Origin: Diaporthe sp. PMI_573
Lineage: Eukaryota; Ascomycota; Sordariomycetes; Diaporthales; Diaporthaceae
NCBI GenBank assembly: GCA_021399435.1
Contig: JAJTUP010000014.1
Span: forward strand, 62,001-126,000
Reading direction: 5' to 3'
Length of the DNA stretch: 64,000 bases
A program made the translations under genes and the position numbers. The number at the start of each line of letters is the position of its first letter. The first letter of the stretch is position 1. Below are positions 1 through 10,186 of this stretch, piece after piece. The notes under the pieces are model-generated. The model saw nothing but the letters and a program-made list of their open reading frames with translations. It was not told the DNA's origin and made no database searches.

Positions 1-787
1 AATGTCCTTATGCTTTACTTCTACCGCCCTGGCCAAATCTCAGCGTTCACCTCTTTCAATTTACCACAGCCTGTCTGGACGTTCTCTGGCTACGGAACAT
101 TATACGCGAGTGTTGCACTGTTCTTCACACGAGACGTGGCCAGAGGCATGGCAAAGCGCACTTTCTGGACCTACTGTGCTGCTGAGCTTCTCTCTTCGTG
201 TTTGTTTGAGATTATCGCTATCAACGGAGGGGCGTATGCATACTGGTGAGTAATGATGGTGCTCCATCTATTGGGCGGGATCATCTTCCTACGAATCAAC
301 GCAATTCATGGCGTGGTCCAACTAACCTGAGTCACATAGGGGACCTCATGCCTTCAGAATCTTCAAATACCCTATTTGCATCGGTCTCCTCGAAACGGCC
401 CAGGCTCTGTCGTTCTCTGTTCTTGCCTCATACCTCCGCATCCTCATATCGAACACGACCTCAAGCTCCGAATCAGACAGCAACTCCACGACTCCGACGA
501 AGGGAATCAAGAAAGGCATCACATATGCTTTCCCTTACCTGTCTCTTTTCTTTCTGTTCCCCTTCACCTTTATGGGTTCCAATATAGGATTAGGGGGCCC
601 GCTTATCGTTGCACTCCACTCATCCGCGGTGTCGGAGAGCTTGGTGCAACTTGGATCAATCGCCACCATGATCGGTGTCGGTGTCGCGCTGTACGTGCTG
701 AGCCTGGTTGTTCAGGTTGAGGGAACTATCAAGCTGGAAAGCCCCAGGTACAACGGCAATGGTCACTCTGACCTCTTGGGGACCTAA
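1..787 (+). CDS. Multi-pass membrane protein, possibly AveC-like (5' partial)
   Basis: Two exons are visible: 1-245, open to the window edge, and 340-787. They are joined by a 94-nt intron with a CTAAC branch site that splits a Trp codon. About 230 residues are visible. Roughly five hydrophobic helices can be seen, starting near GYGTLYASVALFF, CAAELLSSCLFEI, ICIGLLETAQALS, YLSLFFLFPFTFM and IATMIGVGVALYV. A polar Ser/Thr/Asp-rich loop lies between helices 3 and 4. The G-x-YAYWGPHAFRI pattern after helix 2 reminds me of AveC-type spirocyclase-like membrane proteins, but this is only a resemblance. The true start is probably upstream of the window, because the frame is open from base 1. The next genes on the same strand are cytochrome b5 and an SDR, so a role in the same pathway is possible. 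The coding call is firm; the family is not. Confidence 0.7.
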
Positions 788-1422
788 AATTAGGCTAGTA
801 TCTAGCGCTCCAAGTTGACGATATCGGAAGTCATGTTTCTAAGACAGCGCCTCAGAATGCAGTCTTGAGATAACGGAATTTACGCCATGGATAGGTAGTG
901 AGGGTATAGCTACGGTGCTTCAGATAGCAAAGAATGTCATCCAAAATAAGTGCTGTAATATCGAAGTTGAATTTATAATTGCCAGAATCTCAAAATATAA
1001 GCTGCAACTTTAAGAGCTTTAGGATCTAAGTTGCTATTCTCAGGTACTAGAAATTGAGTTATAATTCTTCCGGAGGCTCGAAAGACATAAATTAGGCCAG
1101 AATATATGTAGTCTTGCTCACGCAGACTTGATCCACCCCAGACGAGCGCGTCGGCACATCTTCGCGCGGGTACAAGTTTCAGTTTTAATCTCCCGATTAT
1201 AGAACCGCTATTGTAACCTCTGGCACATCATCGGCTAAGCACCCTGGGTCATTGTAATTCTTTGTAATCAGAGCTACTTGTCTCGACGACTCATTAGAGC
1301 AACCTTTTGCCCTCTGTACATTGGGAATTCCAGGCCCCGTCGTAGCCAACAACAGGTCATCACTAAGCATCTAGATCCGCAGCTTCTCTCGCTGATTTTA
1401 TTCTTGCGTACAGTCAGGTACA
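788..1422. other. Intergenic, no gene seen
   Basis: This stretch separates the membrane protein from cytochrome b5. It is moderately AT-rich at 940-1090. Short open frames here lack splice signals or recognisable protein character. It presumably holds the first gene's 3' end and the cytochrome b5 promoter. Confidence 0.6.
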
Positions 1423-1924
1423 ATGTCGCGGGAATTCACATACAAGCAGGTGGCAAAGCACAAGTCCCCAGGCGACCTGTACACCGTGGTCCACGACAAA
1501 GTCTACAACATAACGAACTTCGTCAACGAGCATCCGTGAGTTTTCTTTTCCCGAGAGCCAAACACAGCCATCCCACTAAACTACATCCCAAATACAGCGG
1601 CGGAGAGGAGGTTTTACTGGATGTGGCAGGTAAAGATGCCACGGAGGAGTTCGAAGATGTGGGCCATAGTGATGGGGCGAGGGAAATGCTGAATGACCTC
1701 TTCGTTGGGCGATTGAAAAGACTGGTAAGCTGCGACCCCGTAACTAACCCATACGATCACGGATGCTGACTTCCCATAAGCCCGGCGACCCTAATCCACA
1801 GATATTAACGTCAACAAAGGAGTCCAGTGGCACCGGCTTCCAATACAGCACTCCACTTCTCGTATTGATTCTCGGAGCAGCTGCGTACACAGGGTTTACG
1901 TTTTGGTCCCCGGAGTCATCATAG
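1423..1924 (+). CDS. Cytochrome b5, tail-anchored
   Basis: Exons 1423-1535, 1598-1724 and 1781-1924 give 127 aa. The family carries electrons to P450s, desaturases and hydroxylases at the ER membrane. The heme core is clear: EHPGGEE has axial His37, and [11 protein letters not shown] has the second axial His61. The ends of both introns are conventional. The first intron falls inside the HPGG codons, which confirms the join. The last 20 or so residues ([19 protein letters not shown]) form one hydrophobic helix ending just before the stop, as in tail-anchored ER b5 proteins. The length is close to the usual 120-140 aa. The P450 8 kb downstream is a natural partner by proximity, but any ER oxidase could use it. 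The identification is secure; the partner is inferred. Confidence 0.93.
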
Positions 1925-2552
1925 AGGAATCCAATTCTACATTTTCAGACACCCATTTTGTACAGCCTTGATATCATGATACTCGTTCTTGCAGGATCCG
2001 CGCCAATGCTTGACTTCCACAACCAGGCTGAGCCAAGCCTAATCGCTTACGCCCAGGTTGTACTGCGCACAAGTGCAGTAGATAGAATTTGTAGTTAAGT
2101 GCTTGATTGTGACTAGCCTTTTGATGCAATCGTGCTGCTTCCTGGATTTGCCACCAGATGTGGTTTAACGTGTCCTACAACGCTACTCATTTGACGATGT
2201 ACAAGGGTAGTACCCCGGTTCAAGCTGCAGCTAGTTGAGTGCTTTGCCAAAAGTTCCCTGGGTAAGTGCGGAACTCAATCGGAGTACTCGGTTGAGTGCC
2301 AGGATGGGAATTAGTCCGATAACCACCCGTAAGACGGCTCGGCCCCCACTACGTCCGTACTCGTCGGTTAATCTGGTGCACCCTTGTGTACAACGATTCG
2401 ATCCAGCTACGTGCATAGCTTTGACAGAAAGGCGAAAGTGTGTCGTGTGGCGATCGTGTCGTTGAGAGTCCGAAGTTCACAGTTTCGTCATTTCTGTATC
2501 TACAAACAGCATCTTGGCCGGCTACACTCTGACCTTGTGAATTAGGTTCGCC
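1925..2552. other. Intergenic, no gene seen
   Basis: This lies between cytochrome b5 and the SDR. Open frames on both strands at 2231-2570 overlap each other and show no family features. I treat it as the b5 terminator region and SDR promoter region. Confidence 0.55.
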
Positions 2553-3752
2553 ATGGTAACTCTTCTTCATCCAGACGGGTAATTGCTGGTTCCCAGTAAC
2601 CGCGCTACCAGGCGCATAAGCTGACCATGACCTGATAGAGTGGCCTTTGTCACCGGCGCCGGGGGCTGCGTAGGACGGGCGGTGGTGCAGCAGTTTGCTC
2701 GGGATGGTGTCACCAAGATTGCAGGTCTGGACGTATCGCTTACCGGTCTCACGGAATTTGAAGGCATCCTCAAGACCGAATTCCCGTCTGTCTCCTTTTT
2801 ACCCCTGGTCGTCGACATCACCAAGCAGGCGGAGGTCGAGGACGCCGTTGCGCAGACCGTGGCCAAGTTCGGCAGGCTGGACTATGCCGTCAATAACGCT
2901 TCTGTGACCCAGAGTATGCGTCCAACAACAGAGGCCGACCCTTCGGAATTCGACAAGGTGATAGGCATCAACCTGAAGGGAACGTGGCTCTGCGAAAGAG
3001 CTGAGTTGCAGCAAATGCTCAAGCAGGATCCTCTGCCGTCGGTATCAGGCGTGTACGTGTCCTTTCACAAAAAAGCACATACAGCACAGCATTTAATGCT
3101 CTTCCTTTGCCAGAGCTGGTAGAGTTGCAGCCCGAGGTGCAATTGTCAATGTCGACTCGATCTTGGGTCTCTTAGTCATGCCGAACCTGGCTTTCTACAC
3201 TATGGGCAAGCACGGTGAGATAACCCCCGTACTTTTCCCCAGCCAATAGCCCTTCATCCTCGTGTATCATCCTGTCTGTTGGCTAAACCTCATGTCCAGG
3301 TATCATCGGACTTACGAAAACAGACGCTCTGGACTTTGCCAAGAAAGGCATCCGGGTCAACGCAGTCTGTCCAGGGTACGTTGTCATTGTCTCTTCACTT
3401 ACCTTCTCGATACGCCTCTTGAAGCACACATTGACGAGGAAACACCGAAATCAGCTTCATCGACACGCCGCTTCTAGATGAAGCCAAGCGTCAAGCGGTA
3501 TTTGTCAGCTTTCTCTGCATCGTGAACAGCCTCCTGACCCCCGTTCTAGCTAAAACCGTGCATTGACAAGACGCCAATGGGTCGTCTGGCAAACGCAGTC
3601 GAGATTGCCGATTCCATTACCTTCCTCGTCAGTGAAAGGTCTAGCTACATGACGGGCGAATGCCTGACGGTACGTTCTTGTGACGCATGCTTGTTGAGAA
3701 TTGCACTGATGGTGGTTGTCAACAGGTTGACGGAGGGTATTGCCTGCACTGA
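2553..3752 (+). CDS. Short-chain dehydrogenase/reductase
   Basis: Seven exons (2553-2578, 2639-3052, 3114-3214, 3300-3375, 3455-3497, 3550-3669, 3726-3752) give 268 aa, the usual classical SDR length. All phases close. The nucleotide-binding motif TGAGGCVG is at residues 14-21, followed by the structural NNAS. The catalytic residues are Ser162 (NVDSILG), Tyr175 and Lys179 (YTMGK). The C-terminal FxxxxxSxYxTGExLxVDGG pattern, typical of NAD(P)(H) oxidoreductases, is present. After NAV, CPG and FIDTPLL mark the substrate loop. The substrate cannot be read from sequence. Its place between cytochrome b5 and ring-cleavage genes suggests oxidation or reduction of a small alcohol or ketone in the same route. 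The start at 2553 is the only ATG giving a short exon that splices in frame into the Rossmann motif. Confidence 0.93.
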
Positions 3753-4241
3753 ATCTAGGCCAGCTGTGCTACGGAGAATGAACTTGAGCTATAGCATACG
3801 CGATGCTGGAACATAGAACTCGCTAAGGCCCCAGCCGTCGACATTGGGATGAGGAATGTGATGGGCGGCCATGGATTGGCAAACAGGCTGCTTCTGTAAG
3901 CAGTAGTATCGTATGGTCCGCGATTGAAACCGCATGCTCAAGCTACAATTTGACCAGTAACATGTACTGCCGGTGATCCCAGCTGCCATACCTCGCCAGA
4001 CCCAGTGGCGCTGTCATCAAAATGCGCAGATCATTATCGCGCTTTCGCTACATCCCTTAGCCACCGTAGTACTTGCATGTCCTCCTGGGAGCAGGAGAGA
4101 TGGTGTATCATTCGGAGGCAAGTCACAACAGGGCGTTTCTTTGAGTTGGGCAGTTGGGCGGGAGCTTGCAATAATGTGTCTCAAAGCTACGATGTGATGG
4201 ACCACGATACATAAAACCCTATTCTCTCTCTGGTGTTTGTA
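3753..4241. other. Convergent intergenic region
   Basis: Two genes end facing each other here. No supported gene was found; small open frames on both strands overlap without recognisable features. Confidence 0.6.
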
Positions 4242-5049
4242 CTACAGCTGGACCTTCCGAACTTCCATGATGTGCCAGGGCACCACGAAAACGCGATAGT
4301 ACTCGCGGAGCGCATCGATGCAAGCCGCAAACCCGGGCTTTTTCTCAAACTCCTCATGATGGGCCTTCAGAAGATCAAAGTGTTAGCGTCCAGTCTCTCT
4401 CTTGTGACTATTGGTGACGGTGAGCGCGCCGAAGTAGCGCCAATAGACTTACGTCAACGGACTTCCAGTTGATCAGCAGGAGCTGGTCCTGAGGCGTCTC
4501 GACGATGGGGCTGATGAAGTATCCGTCGCACCCTGACTCCTCGTCCAGGATACGGCTGACCACCTTGGTGAACTGCGAGTAGTAGCCCGCGACGCCGCCC
4601 TCAACAACCTTAGTCAGAGCAACCTCGATGGCGGGCGACGCGAGAGCGGCCTCAAGGTGCTTCAAGTCGCTGAGCGGGGATTGGTCCAACGGTGCATGCT
4701 GGGTCAAGTCCAGGGATCTGCCGTTCATAGCAGGCTGGATGACCGAGTGCATCTGACCGTACTCAGCACTGGTGAAGAAATTGTAGGAGGCCTCGTACGA
4801 CTCCCACAACAGAAGAGCCACCTGCGTGTATCTGTCCTCGAACTTCTTCCCTCTCCACATAGCCTGCAGTCCCTTGGCCCTGTCAAATGCCCGTATCAGC
4901 CTCATTATCATAGCATCGTGTGGCTAGCAGGGGGGGAGTATCCTGTTGTACTTCTGAAGAATGGCAAATGCAGGCGCGAGGTCCCTCTCGATCTCATCCG
5001 GCACCGCTGGCCGGTGAGGGACGATGATCAGCTGCAGCACAGTCTTCAT
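4242..5049 (-). CDS. ABM-like dimeric alpha/beta-barrel protein
   Basis: Three exons on the minus strand (5049-4952, 4879-4453, 4364-4242) give 215 aa. The start is MKTVLQLIIVPHRP. Intron 1 has GTACAA...GACAG ends. Intron 2 has a CTAAC branch 18 nt before its AG and joins KSVD to AHHEEFEKKPGF. The C-terminal half has the look of an antibiotic-biosynthesis-monooxygenase barrel: a strand (QLLLINWKSVDAHHEEF), a helix (ACIDALREYY) and an exit strand (VFVVPWHIMEV). The N-terminal half looks like a diverged repeat of the same fold. Family members include cofactor-free oxygenases of aromatic substrates and stress-response barrels, so the exact reaction is open. It is convergent with the SDR. Gene structure is firm; function is inferred from fold resemblance. 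Confidence 0.8.
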
Positions 5050-5906
5050 TATTGCGAGAGGCTTCAGTGACGACAAAGCTACGGGAACAAAGAGGCAGTT
5101 TGGTCAATGAGCTGGGAAGCGATGCATCAGGTTGGACAGCAATGTCAAATTGTTCTTTGCCTTGGGGGTTGGGGGGGGGGTGGTAAGAATCGCGCCGCAC
5201 CATTCAGCACCGCTCGGGGCATCGCTGGAGCCGATGCTGGAGCGATCCGTAAGCTAAACAGGACTTCGTCTCGGCAAAGTCGCCGGTCACCAGACTCTCC
5301 GACTTGGCCAGAGCACGGCACGCCGAGTTCAAGGAGTTTCGAGCAGCGCGAGGGACCCATTTCCCTACATCGGCGCCGGCCTCGCCAGATTGCCATTGCC
5401 CCGAAGTCTGTCCGCATCCGCGGATGGCCGCAAGAAAGAGAGCCAAGGATCCGACAGCCTGCTAGCATGTGAAAGGGTCCCGGCTTCTAAGCCAAGATTA
5501 AGGACATGTTTAATATGCCCACCCGGGCGGTGCGCTAAACAGATAAAAGCAACCAGAAGTGCGTTCGAAGGCGGCGAGACTCCAATAAATAACGAACAGC
5601 TATTGTCCATATGTACGCCCATGTGGCTTCCATATTCCTACGTTATCAGTCTCTTAAAGCTAAGACTCGCGTTTTTTGTCTCCCTTATATTTCCCAAGTT
5701 GTCGCGTTGCACGTGTTGTGGTATCTACGCGTGTGGCGCCTGCATCGGCGTTCTTGGGATCTAGCAGACTGGAGATGCTCCATAGATAGACCCCTACTTC
5801 TACCATCTCACTCCTAGCATGCTTTCCAAGGTGAAATGGGGAGAAGTCTATGTTAAAGTATCCTGCTCATGCAACGGATCGGTTGTCGGGGACCTTATGT
5901 CCATAG
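5050..5906. other. Gene-free stretch with a G-run
   Basis: This is the upstream region of the ABM gene. A guanine-rich run (GGGGGTTGGGGGGGGGG) sits at about 5164-5180 and is a place where indel errors are likely. Open frames at 5107-5764 occur on both strands without domains or splice support. I see no gene here. Confidence 0.5.
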
Positions 5907-6464
5907 GTACAGACAGTAGCCAGCGGAGTTCGCCTCGTGGCTCTTCATGCCAGATACTATCTTACAGTTCTCATCAGACACGGCGCAAATGCAACAGACC
6001 ATGATAAAAACGGACTTAATGCCCTACACTACGCAGCACGAAGTGGAGACAAGGAAACTATCCGGTTTTTATTTAACACTGCCACGGATGGAGATTTTAC
6101 GACGGCGACAGACAAGCGTGGACGGAATGCGCTACATCACCTGCTTACTGGAAGCGAAGTCACATACTCGGCCACCAAGGCCTCAATCGACCATATGTCG
6201 CGAGCAGGAGCCCTTGATCACGCAAAGGACCACATAAACATCAATTGTGTCGCGCCTGGGGTCATTGCTACTGGGATGGCGCCGGGAAATCTTGAGAACG
6301 GCTCGATTCACCAGGCGATGACCAAGGCGACCCCGTGGCCTCGACTCGGAACGGTAGATGATATCGCCGCGGCGGTAGTGTTTTTCTGCTTGCCCGAGTC
6401 CCAATGGATTACGGCCAGGTCCTCCCCGTAGATGGCGGAATGACGGTTGGGGGTTCAGCTTAGG
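5907..6464 (+). pseudogene. Chimeric ankyrin / SDR remnant
   Basis: One open frame from 5907 to 6431 joins two unrelated families. The first part (to about 6145) reads as about two and a half ankyrin repeats: LIRHGANATDHDKNGLNALH, then TATDKRGRNALHHLL. The second part (from about 6155) is the C-terminal half of a classical SDR: TYSATKASIDHMSR carries the active Tyr and Lys, then NCVAPGVIATGM, then the DDIAAAVVFF helix. The Rossmann TGxxxGxG half is missing. Near 6413 the frame slips by one base. After the slip the expected SDR tail GQVLPVDGGMTVGGSA and a stop at 6462-6464 follow in the next frame. No start codon precedes the ankyrin part. I read this as a recombination scar carrying a truncated, frameshifted SDR, not a working gene. 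It is not a copy of the intact SDR at 2.55 kb. Confidence 0.75.
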
Positions 6465-6936
6465 AGCTCTGAGTCTAGATCTAGTCATACTTGGGTGCGA
6501 ATGCCGATTTTCTTGACTCCGTTTCCAGAACTTTAACAATAGTGAACTCTCAAAGAGTGGGTATTCCCTCCATCTGGCCTGCCTACTGTGAAGTTTGGAC
6601 TAGGTAGCTACGGAAAGGCTGCTGATGTGGGACGGTATGACCGTCCACGAAATGCCTGCATGCTAAGAATCCTGTTCTCCGGCTTTTCTCCGGGAGAGAG
6701 GAGCAAGCGATGACACGCGTCGGCCTCTCACCACCCAGGATTATGAGTGTCCACCTTCGGAGCAACTTCGACACAGCGTCGGCAGGAATCTGTCGGGGTG
6801 ATTTCACCCGAAGTGTGTTGTCTCTCTTCCTGGCAAACTGATCAAGGAGCTCCCACAAAAAGACGACTTCTATATACAATTGAAATAAAAGCCAACTTCT
6901 CTCCATCCGTCCCTTCTATCTCTTTATTGGCTCTCA
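6465..6936. other. Upstream region of the FAH gene
   Basis: Nothing coding is supported. The AT-richer stretch just before 6937 (TATACAATTGAAATAAAA near 6873) is a plausible core promoter region for the FAH gene. Confidence 0.45.
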
Positions 6937-8063
6937 ATGACGATGACCATGGCGCCTAGCTGGACCCATCTTATCCGCTTCATCGCCGTCGAGGATGGCC
7001 TTGTTCACCTTGGACAAGTTTGCGACACTTCTGTGGACATTGGCCTCGCGACTAAAGAGCACAAGGATGTCAAGGCAAAGCTTGTATCTGGATCCGTCTT
7101 TGACGGCAAGGTCACGGACAGAATCATGACTGTGGCGCAGGTTTGATTTTCCCCAGTCGAGTCCAGTAGCCTCTCACTGACACGACGTCCCCTCCAGCTT
7201 CTCAGCCCTCTGGCTGCTACCGAGGTGCCTGTTATCCGATGCCTAGGGCTCAACTACCACGATCACGCCAAGGAATCCAACATGCCTGTCCCTTCTCACC
7301 CAGTCCTCTTGGTCAAACCCAGAACAGCGCTCAACGGGCCCTATCCCCAGAAGATCTATATTCCCAAGTTTGTCCAGGATGAGACAACCGACTACGAAGC
7401 AGAGCTCACTCTCGTTATCGGTAAGGACGGAAAGGATATCTCCGAGCGCGATGCTATGGATTACGTTCTCGGCTACACCTGCGGCAATGACGTGAGCGCT
7501 CGGACAGAGCAATTTCGCAATAGTCAATGGTCCTTCTCCAAGGGTAATCCATCCCTCCTGCTCCGTAACTCTATGTTCGCTAACAAATATCAGGGTTGGA
7601 TCACTCGGCGCCAATCGGCCCCGTCCTAGTGTCTACATCCGAGATCGAGGACCCCCAAGCCCTGGGTATCCGCGCAACCCTTAACGGCTCGACGGTCCAA
7701 GACTCGCACACAAGCGAGATGATTTTTTCTGTTGCTCATACCATATCGTTTCTCTCGCAGGGCACAACACTAGAGCGAGGAACCATCCTCATGATGGGTA
7801 CTCCACCGGGTGAGTTTAGAGGCGAAAAGGGCCCAGAGTATCGCTGACACGATTCAGGAATTGGAATTGCAAGAAGCCCAAAGCTTTGGCTTAAAAAGGG
7901 CGACGACATGCGCGTGTCGATCGACGGAATTGGTGAGTAGTGAACTATCTCGTCTGCCCTTCTGGGTGCCCTTTTGCATTCTCTTGGCCTCTTCCTTGCC
8001 TCGTTCTGTTATTGATAGTTACACTTTCTAGGCACTCTCATCAATGAAGTATTCTACGAGTAG
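6937..8063 (+). CDS. Fumarylacetoacetate hydrolase family protein
   Basis: Five exons (6937-7140, 7198-7543, 7594-7809, 7858-7932, 8032-8063) give 290 aa with all phases closing. The FAH-fold signatures are in order: LGLNYHDHAKE near residue 82, the metal-binding acidic cluster DYEAELTLVIGK, GYTCGNDVSAR with the third acidic ligand, and the late GTPPGIG loop. Members are metal-dependent C-C hydrolases, isomerases or decarboxylases acting on beta-diketo or dienoate acids. Examples are fumarylacetoacetase and the enzymes that follow meta-cleavage of catechols. The convergent neighbour is an extradiol-type dioxygenase, so a ring-fission product is a reasonable substrate. This is inference from context. 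ATGs at 6943 and 6949 are alternative starts six and twelve bases on; 6937 keeps the longest frame. Confidence 0.93.
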
Positions 8064-8286
8064 CAAATAGGTCATTTCCCCACGCCAATTGTGGAAAGTA
8101 ATATGTCAGCCTTGGGTCGGCTCTTGAGTCACGAACAGAGTGTCGACGCCTAGACGCTAGAAGCTCTTCTCAATTTTATTTCTATTTATTTATACGGGAG
8201 AGCTTTAGCATGGCAGAATTAATTCTGTTGTTTCCAGATAGAGAATTGACTGGCCCTTCAACATCCCCACCACTCCGTAGTGATAA

Positions 8287-9534
8287 TCAAGTGAGGAATC
8301 CATCAGGCAGGTCGGGGCCTTCGGCTGGTCAGCCAACCGTCTTGCAATTGATAGAAATACTAGAATGACGTACCCCAGACGTGGAGGCCATCGGGGGTAG
8401 CAAGGCCAATGTTCGTTTTGGAATGGCAGTTGACTTGGTCACCGTCGACATAATGTTCGACCATAAAGCCAGAAGTATCGTACCTAGGACAGCATGTCAA
8501 CCATGTCTCTGCCCTTCAGCAGGACCACGAGTGTCCTTACCAGTAGTCAAATATCTGGCTACCTAGAATGTGCCGGCCCACGCCCCAACAATTTTTATAG
8601 CCCTGGTGGCGGAGATAGTCGTGGCCGAGCACCTCGATGTCGAAATCATGCACTTCGAACGAAGAGTGAACATGGGAACTGGGACCTTCATAAATGAAGA
8701 AGCTGTGGTGATCGGTGAATATCTCTCCCAAGTCTAAATGCAAAAAGGATGCAACGTGTCTTCTAGTCTGGTCGTGCTGGATCTGCAGCATTCTGTGAGC
8801 AAGAGGGCTTCCATGGAGGGAGAAGGATAATCTCTCACGTCGCTTGGCGTAAAGTTGAAGTGAGAGGTGTAGAAATCAAACGTCTTCTGGAACTGCGTGA
8901 CACACATTCCAAAATGTCCCATCTTGTGAATCAACGCCGGACCTGAGCGAAGGGGGTGAACAATTAGACACCTGACCGGGGAGGGATAGTGGGTTGGGGC
9001 TTATTCACCCTTCTCAAATCTCTGAAATTCATTACCAGCCCTGTTCTTTTCGAGGGGCTAAAGAATAAGACGTTAGTGCCAATGTGCCAGGCTGGCCGCG
9101 CAGGGTTGACTGACAAAGTTGAAGTCCAGGTAGCGATAGTGCTTGATCGTCTCTACCGGCGTCTGGCCATGCACCAAATGCAGCGGCCAGCCATCAATAG
9201 GGTCCTTCACCGTAACGCACTTTCCTCCGCCGGGCGCATCTGCCAGTTCGAAAATCTCGGATGCTGATGGGAAGATGCGCTGGGCCTTTTCAAGATCTGC
9301 TCGAGATTCGACGATGAGCGCGGCCCCTCCGAACTCGTTGACTGGCGCCTCCTCAAGACAGTAGACAAAAGGCTCAGAGCCGTAGCCCCGGTAGTATATT
9401 CTCTGTCCCTCTCTCTTCGTCTCGATGAAGCCAAAGGCTGCCAGGAACTCCTGCGCCTTGGCCGAATCCTTGTGTTTGTAATAGACGTGCCCAAGCCGCA
9501 ACACTTTGATCCTGGAGTCGCTAGACATGGCCAT
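8287..9534 (-). CDS. Extradiol-type (VOC) ring-cleavage dioxygenase
   Basis: Six exons on the minus strand (9534-9115, 9057-9036, 8942-8839, 8782-8541, 8483-8374, 8324-8287) give 311 aa. Exon 2 is only 22 nt. Two vicinal-oxygen-chelate modules can be seen. The N-terminal one starts LRLGHVYYKHKDSAKAQEFL. The C-terminal one carries the likely iron ligands: His157 (HKMGHFGM), His207 or His208 (TDHHSFFI) and Glu272 (FMVEHYVDG). This matches type I extradiol catechol 2,3-dioxygenases, which open a catechol ring beside the hydroxyls using Fe(II) and O2. It ends convergently with the FAH gene about 220 bp away, matching the dioxygenase-then-hydrolase order of a meta-cleavage route. The donor of intron 1 (GTCAGT) and the 49-nt last intron are the least certain joins. 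A second in-frame ATG is at 9528. Confidence 0.88.
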
Positions 9535-10186
9535 CGTCTCTTTGTCGGTCTCTACAGGTGATACTTTTTATTGGCTTTCAACCCTGACAATAAGCCTTCG
9601 ACAATAAGAACCACGGCGCATCGCAGTCCTGTTCTGGTGTTGGGAGTTAGGGCTGCCGCGATCTTCGCTCGGTGGGTAGACAGATTACCGGGTCTTATTA
9701 AGTTCCAAGACGGATACAAGACTTGGACGCGTCATAAACTGACGATCGAAAGGCCGCTCCAACATGAATACTCGGTATGCTTGGCCAAGCTCGGTAAGGC
9801 AGCATGAGGCGAGCCGACATTGGGCCGCGGCGCCACACGGGGTAAATTCGGGGCGACCTCTCCTCGAGAAGTGTCTTCAGACTTGCCACTCTTTCAGGCC
9901 TGATCAACCTTCGTCTGACAATCTCGTCTGTCTACGCTTTGGCAATTGCTTGTGTTCCGGGCCAATTACTTACCTGAGGCATTGGCAAATGTGGTTTGGG
10001 GACCCGAAGACGTCCCACGAGTCCGACATTCGTCCGGCTTGTGTCACAACTGACAACCGTTCTCAGGAGGTTCATGTCCATTACCGCGGTGTGTACATTT
10101 ATGGACATCCAGGGCCGCAGTTCATCTCAATAATCTACCGGAGTCTTCTAAACACTAACCTCTTACCTCTTGCCCAGGCCTTCAAC
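9535..10186. other. Divergent promoter region
   Basis: The dioxygenase (leftward) and P450 (rightward) genes are transcribed away from each other from this 650-bp stretch, so shared regulation is possible. Long open frames here read through it but show no family features. No operator was identified. Confidence 0.5.
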
